A DNA stretch of 64,000 nucleotides from Bacteroidota bacterium (GCA_018268105.1 JAFDXG010000004.1:1-64000); one strand, 5' to 3'. Shown: positions 24,890 through 33,963, counted from the stretch's first letter. Numbers and translations are program-made. Notes: generated by a model not told the origin, from the sequence alone.

Positions 24890-26737
24890 TTATTCAATAA
24901 TTATCCTGCTTTTCTTTTCTTCTCCCATAAGTTCAACACTTCGGTTTATGAACTCTGTAAGACTATTCCCTTTTAATAAACCCTGCGAAAGCAATGCAAG
25001 ATCTGCCAGGTTATGTATAAACTTTCCCTGCTTTTCGCCATCATTTTCACTCAGAATGTTTTGAAAAATGGGGTGATTGCCGTTAACCGTTAACAGTACT
25101 TCATCTGGCATATTAGCATAAAACGCCGCCATTCCACCACCAACTGCAGCCATATCTTTCATACGACGCATAAACTCTGGTCTTGTAGCTACCACTGGTG
25201 GAGCTTCCGTACTTAACCCTTTCACTTCCACAGTCATATTTATATCAGGTATTTTAAAATCAAATAACCCTTTCAGTTTTTCCTCTTCTTCTTTGTTGAG
25301 AACAGTATCACCACCTTCCTGTTTATCAATAAGGTTATCGGTAATATCAGCATCTACCCTGGTGAAGTGTACATTTTCCCATTTATGTTCTACCTGGTTT
25401 ATGAAAGCAGCATCTACAATAGTCTCCATTTTCACAACTAAATAGCCTTTTGCTTTAGCCTGCTTTATATAAGCATCCTGCTGTACAGGATTGGTAGTAT
25501 ATAAAATTACCAGCTTTCCATCTTTATTCACCTGTAAAACCCCTGCCACTGCACGATATTCTTCAAGAGTATAAAATTTACCTCCGTCTACATCTTCAAA
25601 TATATGAAACTTGTTTGCCCGCTCCAGAAACTTATCATCGGTCATCATTCCGTATTTCACAAAAAGACCGATATGCTCCCATTTTTCTTCAAATTCTTTC
25701 CTTTCTTTATTAAAGATTTCTTCCAGTTTATCTGCTACTTTTTTAGTGATATGATTGTTGATCTTTTTTACATTGGGATCACCTTGCAGATAACTGCGGC
25801 TTACATTTAAAGGGATATCGGGCGAATCAATCACTCCCTGCAAAAGCATTAAAAATTCAGGTACAATATCTTTTACCTCCTCGGTTACAAATACCTGGTT
25901 GCTATATAACTGGATTTTATCTTTTTGTATTTCATAACTCTGTTTAATCCTGGGAAAATATAATATACCTGTAAGGTTGAAGGGATAATCCACATTGAGA
26001 TGAATCCAGAAAAGTGGAGTTTCGTTAAACGGATACAACTCTTTATAAAATTTCTGGTAATCTTCAGTAGTAAGTTCAGATGGCTTTTTTGTCCATGCAG
26101 GAGTTGTATTATTAATTTGCTTTTCTTCAAAAAAAATGGGAACCGGAAGAAATCGGCAGAATTTTTCAAGTATCTGTTTTATTCTTCCTGCCTCCAAAAA
26201 CTCCTGACTTTCTTCATTAATATGCAACACAATGTCTGTACCTCTTACCGATTTTTCAATCGGCTCCAAAGTAAATGCAGGACTTCCGTCACATTCCCAT
26301 TTCACAGCATTTTTTCCGGAGTGATAAGATTTGGTTATCACCTCTACTTTATCACTTACCATAAACGAAGAATAAAAACCCAGACCGAAATGACCAATGA
26401 TGTTGGCATCATTTTGTCCTTTATATTTCTGCAAAAACTCTTCTGCACCGCTGAATGCTACCTGGTTAAGATATTTATCTACCTCTTCTTCAGTCATCCC
26501 TACTCCACGATCAGCAATCGTTAACGTTTTTGCATCAGCATCAAGACTTATGTCAATCCTCAATTCCCCCAGTTCACCTTTAGCCTCGCCTATTGATGAA
26601 AGAGTTTTTAGCTTTTGGGTAGCATCTACTGCATTACTAACCAGTTCTCTTAAAAAGATATCATGTTCACTGTATAAAAATTTTTTTATAATTGGAAAGA
26701 TATTTTCCGTTTGGACACGAATGTTTCCCTTTTGCAT
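24890..26737 (-). CDS. htpG: Molecular chaperone HtpG (Hsp90)
   Basis: ATP-dependent cytoplasmic chaperone of 615 residues. The GHKL ATPase domain has FLRELVSNAVDATQKL, the ADRGVGMT box and NIIGHFGLGFYSSFMVSDKVEV. The middle domain has LYSNQVFVTEEVKDIVPEF and GVIDSPDIPLNVSRSYLQGD. The C-terminal dimerisation region is shorter than in eukaryotic Hsp90 and has no MEEVD, as usual for bacteria. Transcribed alone, divergent from the ribosomal operon. Confidence 0.97.
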   Translation of the reverse strand: MQKGNIRVQTENIFPIIKKFLYSEHDIFLRELVSNAVDATQKLKTLSSIGEAKGELGELRIDISLDADAKTLTIADRGVGMTEEEVDKYLNQVAFSGAEEFLQKYKGQNDANIIGHFGLGFYSSFMVSDKVEVITKSYHSGKNAVKWECDGSPAFTLEPIEKSVRGTDIVLHINEESQEFLEAGRIKQILEKFCRFLPVPIFFEEKQINNTTPAWTKKPSELTTEDYQKFYKELYPFNETPLFWIHLNVDYPFNLTGILYFPRIKQSYEIQKDKIQLYSNQVFVTEEVKDIVPEFLMLLQGVIDSPDIPLNVSRSYLQGDPNVKKINNHITKKVADKLEEIFNKERKEFEEKWEHIGLFVKYGMMTDDKFLERANKFHIFEDVDGGKFYTLEEYRAVAGVLQVNKDGKLVILYTTNPVQQDAYIKQAKAKGYLVVKMETIVDAAFINQVEHKWENVHFTRVDADITDNLIDKQEGGDTVLNKEEEEKLKGLFDFKIPDINMTVEVKGLSTEAPPVVATRPEFMRRMKDMAAVGGGMAAFYANMPDEVLLTVNGNHPIFQNILSENDGEKQGKFIHNLADLALLSQGLLKGNSLTEFINRSVELMGEEKKSRIIIE

Positions 26738-26898
26738 AACAATTTTTAATTATATATGTAAATACTTAAATGTGCAATCAAGCCAGACAAATAAAATGCC
26801 ATTAGATATTATTATGACAGGTTGACAAAGTACATACATAATAATTGAAAATTATCCTGATATTCATTTAAATCTTTTATTTTCTTAATCTAAACACC

Positions 26899-26906
26899 TA
26901 CCTTCG
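26899..26906 (+). promoter_or_regulatory. -7 box TACCTTCG for the rpsF operon
   Basis: TACCTTCG is one base off TAnnTTTG and lies 35 bases upstream of the rpsF ATG. The same variant stands before guaA (47325-47332). Confidence 0.5.
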
Positions 26907-26940
26907 CACCCCATATTTTTTTAAACTAAAATTCAGGGTA

Positions 26941-27297
26941 ATGAACAATTACGAATTGATGGTGATTTTTACCCCTGTTCTGAGCGAAGACGAATTCAAA
27001 GCTGCTCAGAAAAAATACACAGATCTTGTAGCAGAAACAGGCGGCGAGATTGTGCATTCTAACCCCTGGGGGTTGAAATCACTGGCGTATCCCATCCAGA
27101 AAAAAACAACAGGTATTTACTGGGTTGTGGAATTTACTGCGCCATCCAGCTTCAATGAAACTTTGAAGATTCAACTGCTTCGTGACGAGCAGGTATTACG
27201 TCACATGGTAACAAGGTTAGACAAATACGCCGTCGCCTACAATGCCAGAAAGAAAAGTGGCGTAAGTTACAAAAACGAAAAAGCGGAGGCAGAATAA
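26941..27297 (+). CDS. rpsF: Ribosomal protein bS6
   Basis: 30S protein that pairs with bS18 at the platform. The protein has 118 residues, starts with [18 protein letters not shown], and has [32 protein letters not shown] and [18 protein letters not shown]. First gene of rpsF-rpsR-rplI, with 1 bp between rpsF stop and rpsR start. In Bacteroidota bS6, bS18 and bS21 are known to hold the 16S 3' tail, which explains weak use of Shine-Dalgarno signals. Confidence 0.97.
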   Translation: MNNYELMVIFTPVLSEDEFKAAQKKYTDLVAETGGEIVHSNPWGLKSLAYPIQKKTTGIYWVVEFTAPSSFNETLKIQLLRDEQVLRHMVTRLDKYAVAYNARKKSGVSYKNEKAEAE

Positions 27298-27298
27298 C

Positions 27299-27565
27299 AT
27301 GGCAAAAGCTAATGAAATTAAATACCTGACGGCTATCAAAACTGAAAAGCCGAGGAAAAAGTTCTGCCGCTTTAAGAAGTATGGCATCAAATACATTGAC
27401 TACAAAGATGTAGAGTTTTTGAAGAAATTTCTGAATGAACAGGGTAAAATGTTACCCCGTCGTATCAGCGGAAATTCTTTGAAATATCAGCGCAAAGTAT
27501 CGGATGCTATAAAAAAAGCACGTCAAATGGCGCTATTACCTTATGTAACTGATCTTTTAAAGTAG
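27299..27565 (+). CDS. rpsR: Ribosomal protein bS18
   Basis: 30S platform protein of 88 residues binding next to bS6. The core [20 protein letters not shown] and [18 protein letters not shown] is typical. The basic N-terminus ([14 protein letters not shown]) contains a single cysteine where zinc-type S18 proteins have more. Its TAG stop overlaps the strong Shine-Dalgarno of rplI. Second gene of the operon. Confidence 0.97.
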   Translation: MAKANEIKYLTAIKTEKPRKKFCRFKKYGIKYIDYKDVEFLKKFLNEQGKMLPRRISGNSLKYQRKVSDAIKKARQMALLPYVTDLLK

Positions 27566-27570
27566 GAGGG
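27564..27570 (+). promoter_or_regulatory. Strong Shine-Dalgarno of rplI (AGGAGGG)
   Basis: AGGAGGG lies 5 bases before the rplI ATG and overlaps the rpsR stop codon. Such a consensus site is not seen before the other genes of the window, where upstream regions are A-rich. This makes rplI initiation unusual here. Confidence 0.8.
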
Positions 27571-27575
27571 CAATC

Positions 27576-28022
27576 ATGGAAGTAATATTAATAAAAGACG
27601 TAGATAATTTAGGCTCGGCCAACGAAAAGGTTAAAGTAAAAAGTGGGTACGCCCGCAATTTTCTTATTCCTCAGAAGTTTGCAATTGAAGCTTCTCCATC
27701 CAATCTTAAACAATTGGGCGAAAAGCTCAAACAACTGAAGAAGAAAGAGGATAAGCTGATGGCTGAAATTAACCAGGTTATCAGTAAACTGAATGAAAGC
27801 CCATTGAGCATAGGCGCCAAAACAGGTACTTCAGGCAAAATATTCGGAAGTGTTACTACTGTACAGATTGCGAGAGCTATCCGCGATCAGAAAGGGTACG
27901 AAATAGATCGCAGACGTATTCATATTCTTGAAGAAGTTAAAGAATTGGGTACCCATAAAGCAAAAATTGACTTTGGTAACGGAAACGAAACTGAGGTAGC
28001 TTTTGAAGTTGTAGCCGAATAA
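27576..28022 (+). CDS. rplI: Ribosomal protein bL9
   Basis: 50S protein of 148 residues with the N-terminal RNA-binding domain (MEVILIKDVDNLGSANEKVKVKSGYARNFLIP), the long connecting helix (residues ~45-75, Lys/Glu-rich) and the C-terminal domain (GKIFGSVTTVQIARAI). Last gene of the rpsF operon, closed by a hairpin terminator at 28044. It is the only gene of the operon preceded by a strong Shine-Dalgarno. Confidence 0.97.
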   Translation: MEVILIKDVDNLGSANEKVKVKSGYARNFLIPQKFAIEASPSNLKQLGEKLKQLKKKEDKLMAEINQVISKLNESPLSIGAKTGTSGKIFGSVTTVQIARAIRDQKGYEIDRRRIHILEEVKELGTHKAKIDFGNGNETEVAFEVVAE

Positions 28023-28043
28023 AAATCAAAGTATTGTATAAAA

Positions 28044-28073
28044 GGGAAGTATTTCACATACTTTCCTTTTTTT
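28044..28073 (+). terminator. Terminator of the rpsF-rpsR-rplI operon
   Basis: Stem GGGAAGTAT / ATACTTTCC (9 bp, one G-T pair), 5-base loop, then seven T. It begins 22 bp after the rplI stop. Confidence 0.85.
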
Positions 28074-28290
28074 AACTCTACTTGATTGAAAGTACCAGAA
28101 TTGGATAAATTAATAAAAGTAGCATTATTTGTATGCTATTATTTTAGAAAATACTACCTTCACATATGAAGTAATGCCCATTAGTTCCTATACTGGCTGG
28201 TTTTACGGCTAACCTCCGGTTCCAAGATCATTGTAGCGACTATGTTTTCATTACTATTTTTTCAATTTTCACTTATTTAAATTTGTTACA

Positions 28291-28674
28291 ATGAACCTGT
28301 ATGTAGGCAACCTCTCCTGGACAATGACAGAGGACGACCTTAGAAATCTCTTTGAACAGTACGGAACCGTAAATTCTCTGAAAATCGTTAAAGACCGGGA
28401 AACCGGAAGAAGTAAGGGTTTTGGCTTTGTAGAAATGGAAAATGATACAGAAGCACAAAACGCACTTAGCAGTCTTTACGACAAGGAATTAATGGGTAGA
28501 AAAATTGTCATCAACGAAGCACAGGAAAGACCTGCAAAATCCGGTGGTGGCGGCGGCTTTAAGAAGAGAAGCTTTGGCGGCGGCGGCGGCGGATACAACA
28601 AAGGCGGCGGCGGCGGTTACCGCGATCGTGACCGCGGTGGATACAACAAGAGAGATTACAACAATGAGTATTAA
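28291..28674 (+). CDS. RRM-type RNA-binding protein with Gly-rich tail
   Basis: A 127-residue protein with a single RNA-recognition motif (1-80): RNP2 is LYVGNLSW and RNP1 is SKGFGFVEM. The tail (~85-127) is Gly/Arg/Tyr-rich with runs of glycine, like cold-inducible RBPs of cyanobacteria and Bacteroidota. It likely binds mRNA, possibly under cold or stress. The leader is long (about 130 bases after a possible TACCTTCA box near 28158), so post-transcriptional control is possible. It has its own terminator. Target RNAs are unknown. Confidence 0.92.
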   Translation: MNLYVGNLSWTMTEDDLRNLFEQYGTVNSLKIVKDRETGRSKGFGFVEMENDTEAQNALSSLYDKELMGRKIVINEAQERPAKSGGGGGFKKRSFGGGGGGYNKGGGGGYRDRDRGGYNKRDYNNEY

Positions 28675-28704
28675 GAGAGTATAATACTTTTTTTACAATC
28701 TTTA

Positions 28705-28735
28705 AATCCCGAAGACTTATTCGGGATTTTTTTTT
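28705..28735 (+). terminator. Terminator of the RRM gene
   Basis: Perfect 9-bp stem AATCCCGAA / TTCGGGATT, 6-base loop, then a run of T. It begins 30 bp after the stop codon. Confidence 0.9.
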
Positions 28736-28830
28736 GAACATCCATAAACTTATAAGAATACGTATGATATCATATTCAAAAAGCATCATATAAAGCAGTT
28801 ATTTTTTTATCTAACAAATATTCAAGTTAA

Positions 28831-30210
28831 ATGGTTACAGTTATCATACCGGCTTTGAATGAAGAAAAAACAATCGCTAACGTAGTTTGCTTTTGTTTAA
28901 AGCACAGTTTTATAAATGAGGTAATTGTTGTAGATGACAATTCGGATGATAACACAGCCGCAGCAGCAAAAGCATCAGGAGCAAAAGTTATTCAAAGCAA
29001 AGTTCGTGGCAAAGGAATCTCTATGAAAGACGGTATACAAAATACAACCAATGAAATAATAGTATTTCTGGATGCAGATATAGACCCCTATCCTGAAAAT
29101 ACCATAAATCAACTTTGTAAACCTTTACTCAATAATGAAGCTGATTTTGTAAAAGCAAGCTTCAGCAGAAATGCCGGAAGAGTGACAGAGCTGGTAGCTA
29201 AACCACTTCTTAGCATATATTATCCCGGGCTGGCAAGCTTTTCGCAACCACTTAGTGGTATGATAGCCGGCAGGAAACGTTTTTTTAATAAGATCAATTT
29301 TTTTAATGATTACGGTGTAGATATTGGCATCCTGATTGATATGTACCTAATGAAGGCACGTATTGTTGAAGTAAATATCGGCTATATAGAAAACAAAAGT
29401 AAACCCTGGGAAGGGTTAGGGCAAATGAGTAAGGAAGTTTCCCGTGCCATCATTTCTAAAGCGCTGGGTGTACAAAAAGATGAACTATCTACAATTGAAG
29501 ATATCTCTTCAATTGAAACAATTCAGCGCGAAATGCACAACACTATAAAAGAAAATCTGTCGGACTATAATAAGATGATCATTTTTGATCTGGACAATAC
29601 GATATTCAATGGCAGATTTATTGATACCTGCGCAGAAAAATTTGGCTTTACCCGTGAGTTAAACGATCTGCGGTATAATGAAAGAGATCAAATTATCTTA
29701 ACTAAAAGAATAGGGCTTTTACTGAAAGGGAAAACGATGGATGAGCTGCTTCATGTGGCATCAAGTATAAAAATAATACAAGACATCCACACGGTAGTTG
29801 AGCAGTTGAAGTGCAAGAAATATATTGTTGGCATAATTAGTCACAGCTATATGCTGATCACAAATTATGTAAGACAAAAAATAGGGGCTGATTTTTCTTA
29901 TGCAAATCAACTTGAATTCTTTGAAGGTAAAGCAACCGGAGAAGTAAATCTGCCCTCCTATTTCTTTGCTTCACCCGAAAGCATATGCGGGCATTCCTAT
30001 TGCAAAACAAATGCACTGCAATACGCTTGCGATAAATATAATGTGCCATTAAAAAATTGTATCGCAGCAGGAGAAGATATTGACGACAGATGCATTATGG
30101 CACACGCGGGGAAAGGAGTTGCATTCTGCAGCAAAGATGAGCTTGTAACTAAAATTGCATATTTATCAATTAAGGAAAAAACATTTGAATCCTTGTTGAA
30201 AATTGCTTAA
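28831..30210 (+). CDS. Fusion: GT81-like glucosyl-3-phosphoglycerate synthase + SerB-like HAD phosphatase
   Basis: A 459-residue two-domain protein. Residues 1-~215 are a GT-A glycosyltransferase: VIIPALNEEKTI, VVDDNSDDNT, RGKGISMKDG, metal motif LDADID (81-86), then GRVTELVAKPLL (116-127), a QPLSG block and YGVDIGILIDMY. These later blocks match GpgS of the GT81 family, not common GT2. Residues ~248-455 are a HAD-IB phosphatase: nucleophile FDLDNTIF (Asp253), motif II IISHSY, and AAGEDIDDR. Together this suggests synthesis of glucosyl-3-phosphoglycerate from NDP-glucose and 3-PGA, then dephosphorylation to glucosylglycerate, in one polypeptide. The reaction is inferred. The donor sugar could be another hexose. 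Confidence 0.75.
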   Translation: MVTVIIPALNEEKTIANVVCFCLKHSFINEVIVVDDNSDDNTAAAAKASGAKVIQSKVRGKGISMKDGIQNTTNEIIVFLDADIDPYPENTINQLCKPLLNNEADFVKASFSRNAGRVTELVAKPLLSIYYPGLASFSQPLSGMIAGRKRFFNKINFFNDYGVDIGILIDMYLMKARIVEVNIGYIENKSKPWEGLGQMSKEVSRAIISKALGVQKDELSTIEDISSIETIQREMHNTIKENLSDYNKMIIFDLDNTIFNGRFIDTCAEKFGFTRELNDLRYNERDQIILTKRIGLLLKGKTMDELLHVASSIKIIQDIHTVVEQLKCKKYIVGIISHSYMLITNYVRQKIGADFSYANQLEFFEGKATGEVNLPSYFFASPESICGHSYCKTNALQYACDKYNVPLKNCIAAGEDIDDRCIMAHAGKGVAFCSKDELVTKIAYLSIKEKTFESLLKIA

Positions 30211-30276
30211 ATTAATCGTCCGAAAAAATCCAAATCCCTGAGAATATTTTATTAAAAACCATCAAACCATTTAACT

Positions 30277-31140
30277 ATGCAAAACGAGTTGTACAATATT
30301 CTTGTTCCGGTGGATTTTACCTGGAAAAACAAATGGGCAATAGCTAAAGCTATTGAGCTTGCTAATAATTTTAATTGCAATATTCATCTCGTTCATGTGG
30401 TTTTCAAGCCGGTTTTCCCATTAACTAATATTGATATCAGCAATTTTACCCCTTATGCTTCCCACATAGATATGCAGGCCGGCAGAGAAAAATTATCTGC
30501 ATTGAAAGCTATGTATAAAAATCAAATATGTGGTAAAGGGCAAATTGAAATCAGTCTTTTGCAGGGGTATCCTCAAAAAGAACTGAGGAATTATATTGAT
30601 ACATATAATATGGATATGGTAGTAACCGGCTTGTCAAAATTCAATTTACTTGAAAGAATAATTTCATCCATTTCAATAAGCCTGCTTGCTAAGAAAAGCA
30701 ATATTCCTATACTTGCCGTTCGATCAAGTGGACTTGTAAGTCATTTCAAGAAAATTGTTTTGCCTGTGCATGATGATATCCCCGTAGAACGAGTTAAACT
30801 TGCTGCCATGCTAGCACGGTCTTTTAAATCTACTATTTATCTTGTATCGCTCAGGGATGATATAAATCAGATGGAGTCCAATATTATTGACAAAACACTG
30901 GAGCTTTTGCAAAGCGTTTCTACTATTCCTGTTCAATGTTTTTTGCTTGAAGGCAAAAATCTCGCGAAAAGTACTATTGCCTTTTCGAGTAGAATCAATG
31001 CAGACCTCATCCTTGGTCATTCTAAAAAGGAGTTTCGTTTGCCTGGGTTATGGAACAGGCTAACCAATAAAATTATGTCTTATGCATCTAAGATTCCTGT
31101 ATTAACTTTTGACAAATCACCTGAACCTGAACAGGCTTAA
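30277..31140 (+). CDS. Universal stress protein, two tandem UspA domains
   Basis: A 287-residue cytoplasmic protein. Domain 1 (~1-150) begins YNILVPVDFTWKNKWAIAKAIELA and ends IPILAVRS. Domain 2 (~155-285) begins KKIVLPVHDDIPVERVKLAAMLARS and ends IPVLTFDK. The ATP-binding G-x2-G-x9-GS signature is not clean, so ATP binding is doubtful. It lies 66 bp after the fusion gene on the same strand and may be co-transcribed with it, which points to a stress role for both. No terminator is visible between them. Confidence 0.88.
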   Translation: MQNELYNILVPVDFTWKNKWAIAKAIELANNFNCNIHLVHVVFKPVFPLTNIDISNFTPYASHIDMQAGREKLSALKAMYKNQICGKGQIEISLLQGYPQKELRNYIDTYNMDMVVTGLSKFNLLERIISSISISLLAKKSNIPILAVRSSGLVSHFKKIVLPVHDDIPVERVKLAAMLARSFKSTIYLVSLRDDINQMESNIIDKTLELLQSVSTIPVQCFLLEGKNLAKSTIAFSSRINADLILGHSKKEFRLPGLWNRLTNKIMSYASKIPVLTFDKSPEPEQA

Positions 31141-31194
31141 ATCAATTTAAAATTATATGGATTTAAGGATTATTCTGCAAGCAATGACATGTGG

Positions 31195-31689
31195 TTACCT
31201 TTTGCCGAGTTCTATTACTTCACAATCTTTAATTGTCTTGCCGTCAATTACCAGACGAATTAGCGTACGTACTTTTTGCCAACCCTGCTTACCTGCGGCA
31301 CCGGGATTTATATGCAGGCATTGCAGTGCATCATCGTAAATTACTTTTAATATATGAGAATGACCACTGATGAAAAGGTTGATCTTATGAGAAAGTATGG
31401 CATCACGCACACCGTGGGCATAGCGTCCGGGATAGCCCCCTATATGCTGTATAAATACCCGGACATCTTCCACATCAAAAAACAATTTTTCACCAAACTC
31501 CGCCCTGATATCATTGCCGTCAACATTACCAAACACACCACGCAATTGTTTTATTGATTTTAATTGTTCCACAACCTCAAGTGAACCAAAATCACCAGCA
31601 TGCCATATTTCATCACAATATTTAAAATGATGGAAAATCTTTTCATCAAAATATCCATGCGTATCTGAAATAAGTCCAATCCTTTTCAT
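31195..31689 (-). CDS. YfcE/MJ0936-type metallophosphoesterase
   Basis: A 164-residue calcineurin-like phosphodiesterase. Metal-binding motifs are ISDTHGYFD, HAGDFGS, GNVDGND and the C-terminal GHSHILK. Such enzymes hydrolyse phosphodiesters in vitro; the physiological substrate is unknown. It ends the hflX-phosphoesterase pair (10 bp gap). It converges with the Usp gene. Confidence 0.88.
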   Translation of the reverse strand: MKRIGLISDTHGYFDEKIFHHFKYCDEIWHAGDFGSLEVVEQLKSIKQLRGVFGNVDGNDIRAEFGEKLFFDVEDVRVFIQHIGGYPGRYAHGVRDAILSHKINLFISGHSHILKVIYDDALQCLHINPGAAGKQGWQKVRTLIRLVIDGKTIKDCEVIELGKR

Positions 31690-31699
31690 ACTGTAATCA

Positions 31700-32893
31700 T
31701 TAATAAAAAAAATCAGTCTTGTAAGGATACCTTATTCTGTAAAGTGTTCTGATCTTTTCTGCAATGGCATTTCTTAATTCGGCAATGTTTTGTTTCTCTG
31801 TGGCAGAAATAAAAACACAATTACCCGCGGTTTCATTTAACCATCTTTGCCTTAAATCATCCATCAACTGATTCTTAGTTTCAGTATCCAGCCATTCATC
31901 AAAGGTATTTTTAACGTAAAGATCAATTTTATTAAATACTGTGATAACAGGCTTATCATGACAGTTTAGTTCCTGCAAAGTCTTATTTACGACAGCCATT
32001 TGTTCTTCGTATTGCGGATGTGAAACATCCACAATATGCAGAAGAATATCGCTTTCCTTTACTTCATCCAGTGTACTTTTAAAACTTTCCACAAGGTGGT
32101 GTGGTAGTTTCCTGATAAATCCCACGGTATCACTCAGCAGAAATGGCGTATTATCGAAAACCACTTTGCGCGTTGTGGTATCCAATGTGGCGAAAAGTTT
32201 ATTTTCAGCAAAAACCTGGCTTTTACTTAGCAGGTTCATAATAGTTGACTTGCCTACATTGGTATATCCAACCAATGCAACCCGAATAAATTCTCCTCGT
32301 TCTTTTCTTTGGGTGAATGCCTGTTTATCAATTTCAGCGAGTTTTTTTCGCAGTAAAGCAATTTTTTCTCTTACAATACGTCTGTCCGTTTCAATTTCTG
32401 TTTCTCCAGGCCCTCTTGTACCGATACCACCCCCCAACCTTTCTAAGTGTTTCCACATGCCTCGAAGTCGTGGTAAAATATACTGATATTGTGCAAGTTC
32501 AACCTGAGCTTTTGCCTGCGCCGTTTTAGCTCTTCGTGCAAAAATATCAAGAATCAAATCGCTCCGGTCAATAGTCTTTATGCCAAGCGCTTTTTCTATA
32601 TTTGATATTTGGGAGCCAGTTAATTCATCATCAAAAATTACAACATCAATATCACCTTTATCCCGGATATATGCACTGATTTCCTCCAGTTTACCCTTAC
32701 CAATAAAAGTCTTGCTATCCGGATGCGGTAGTTTCTGGTAAAAAATTTTAACAGCCCTTGCGCCTGCTGTTTCGGAAAGAAAAGCAAGCTCAGCGAGAAA
32801 TTCTTTTAATTGTTGTTCCGTTTGTTGCTGATATACTAATCCAACAAGGACCGCCTTTTCTACACCTGAAAACTTATTTTTCTTTTCAATCAA
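31700..32893 (-). CDS. hflX: Ribosome-associated GTPase HflX
   Basis: GTPase of 397 residues that splits stalled or idle ribosomes and helps rRNA folding. The N-terminal HflX domain contains DDELTGSQISNIEKAL and the glycine-rich linker RLGGGIGTRGPGETEIE. The G domain has ALVGYTNVGKSTIM (G1), DTVGFIRKLPHHLVESF (G3) and FNKIDL (G4). A -7 box lies at 32914-32921. It is followed by the phosphoesterase gene. Confidence 0.95.
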   Translation of the reverse strand: MIEKKNKFSGVEKAVLVGLVYQQQTEQQLKEFLAELAFLSETAGARAVKIFYQKLPHPDSKTFIGKGKLEEISAYIRDKGDIDVVIFDDELTGSQISNIEKALGIKTIDRSDLILDIFARRAKTAQAKAQVELAQYQYILPRLRGMWKHLERLGGGIGTRGPGETEIETDRRIVREKIALLRKKLAEIDKQAFTQRKERGEFIRVALVGYTNVGKSTIMNLLSKSQVFAENKLFATLDTTTRKVVFDNTPFLLSDTVGFIRKLPHHLVESFKSTLDEVKESDILLHIVDVSHPQYEEQMAVVNKTLQELNCHDKPVITVFNKIDLYVKNTFDEWLDTETKNQLMDDLRQRWLNETAGNCVFISATEKQNIAELRNAIAEKIRTLYRIRYPYKTDFFY

Positions 32894-32913
32894 TACCTGT
32901 AAATTTTGAATCG

Positions 32914-32921
32914 CAAAGGTA
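32914..32921 (-). promoter_or_regulatory. -7 box TACCTTTG for hflX
   Basis: Exact TAnnTTTG on the minus strand, 20 bases before the hflX start codon. Confidence 0.55.
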
Positions 32922-33056
32922 AATTATCCAAAATACAAAAAAGTGTGTTACGGGAGATACCATTAGAAAAGTATATTGCTCATAGTACCTATACTATTTT
33001 GAAAAAGCAACTCTTACGTAATAAAAATGAATAATGCACTCTTACAGTATAGTCAA

Positions 33057-33788
33057 TTAAAGCCCGCTAATACACAACCCAATTGTGTAAGGCCTTATAT
33101 TAGGCCCATAACCTTCTTTTACAAAATTATTTATCTGGTAAGTGCCAAAGACAGAAAATACGCCATAACCAACTCTTAATGTAGCTGCAAGACGTGTGCT
33201 GTTAAAATTTCTCCTGTCTCTTATCTTGAGTGTATATCCGCCATTTCCGCTACCATCAGAAGTGATTTTTGCTTTGGTATGCGCATCTATCATAGTTCCC
33301 ACTTTCATCCCAATTGCCACTTTGAACGATTTATTAAAATTCATTGGATTGGCAGCATAACGCAATTCAACGGGAATTTCGAGAAACCCGGTTGATAGTT
33401 TATATTTCTTATAGGAAACTGTTGTATCACTATTAAAGCTGAGCGGATATTTTCTAAGATCAATGTTAGTTTGTTTAAAATACATATTATCTGTTCCCAG
33501 TCCTGCACCTGCGGCGGCACTAAAATGGGGGTTTGATTTAAAAGGAAAATCAAACATAAAATAAATATTAAAAGTTCTGCTTAGTCCACCAGTTCTTATA
33601 GAATTGGTCTCACCGGACCAGCCATTATAACCAAGCTGAAGCATAAAATGATCTGCCGAACGTCCTGAAAGTTGTTCTTTACCCCAATCTTTTTTTTCAG
33701 TAGGAGTAGGCAGAGAATCCTTATTATTTTGGGCAAATACAGCGTATCCGGTTAAAGTAAAGGAAATAATCAGTAAGAAATGCTTCAT
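33057..33788 (-). CDS. Outer-membrane beta-barrel protein
   Basis: A 243-residue exported protein with a signal peptide ending in YAVFAQ. The rest alternates short beta-strand segments (HFMLQLGYNGW, FNIYFMFDFPF, SAAAGAGLGTDNMYF, LEIPVELRYAA, KVAIGMKVGTMID, ATLRVGYGVFSVFGTYQI), matching the small porin-like barrel family common in Bacteroidota. It ends with a short final strand (YTIGLCISGL). No function can be assigned. Own promoter box at 33805-33812. Confidence 0.8.
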   Translation of the reverse strand: MKHFLLIISFTLTGYAVFAQNNKDSLPTPTEKKDWGKEQLSGRSADHFMLQLGYNGWSGETNSIRTGGLSRTFNIYFMFDFPFKSNPHFSAAAGAGLGTDNMYFKQTNIDLRKYPLSFNSDTTVSYKKYKLSTGFLEIPVELRYAANPMNFNKSFKVAIGMKVGTMIDAHTKAKITSDGSGNGGYTLKIRDRRNFNSTRLAATLRVGYGVFSVFGTYQINNFVKEGYGPNIRPYTIGLCISGL

Positions 33789-33804
33789 AATTTTAATTGA
33801 GTGG

Positions 33805-33812
33805 CAAATGTA
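33805..33812 (-). promoter_or_regulatory. -7 box TACATTTG for the barrel protein
   Basis: Exact TAnnTTTG on the minus strand, 16 bases before the ATG at 33788. Confidence 0.55.
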
Positions 33813-33938
33813 TCCTGCAACAGGTTAATAAAAGGTTAAAGCAAACATATTCAAAAAAGTGATGTATTTTTTGGAGGTAAAAAAAGCACTGGAAGATATT
33901 TTTATACTTTACTATCGTGGAAATTATCAAGTTTCCCT

Positions 33939-33957
33939 GCCCCGATTGAATCGGGGC
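33939..33957 (-). repeat. Inverted repeat 3' of the tRNA
   Basis: Perfect 8-bp GC-rich stem GCCCCGAT / ATCGGGGC with a 3-base loop, 7 bases past the tRNA 3' end. It may end or help process the tRNA transcript, though no T-run follows. Confidence 0.55.
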
Positions 33958-33963
33958 GACCCT

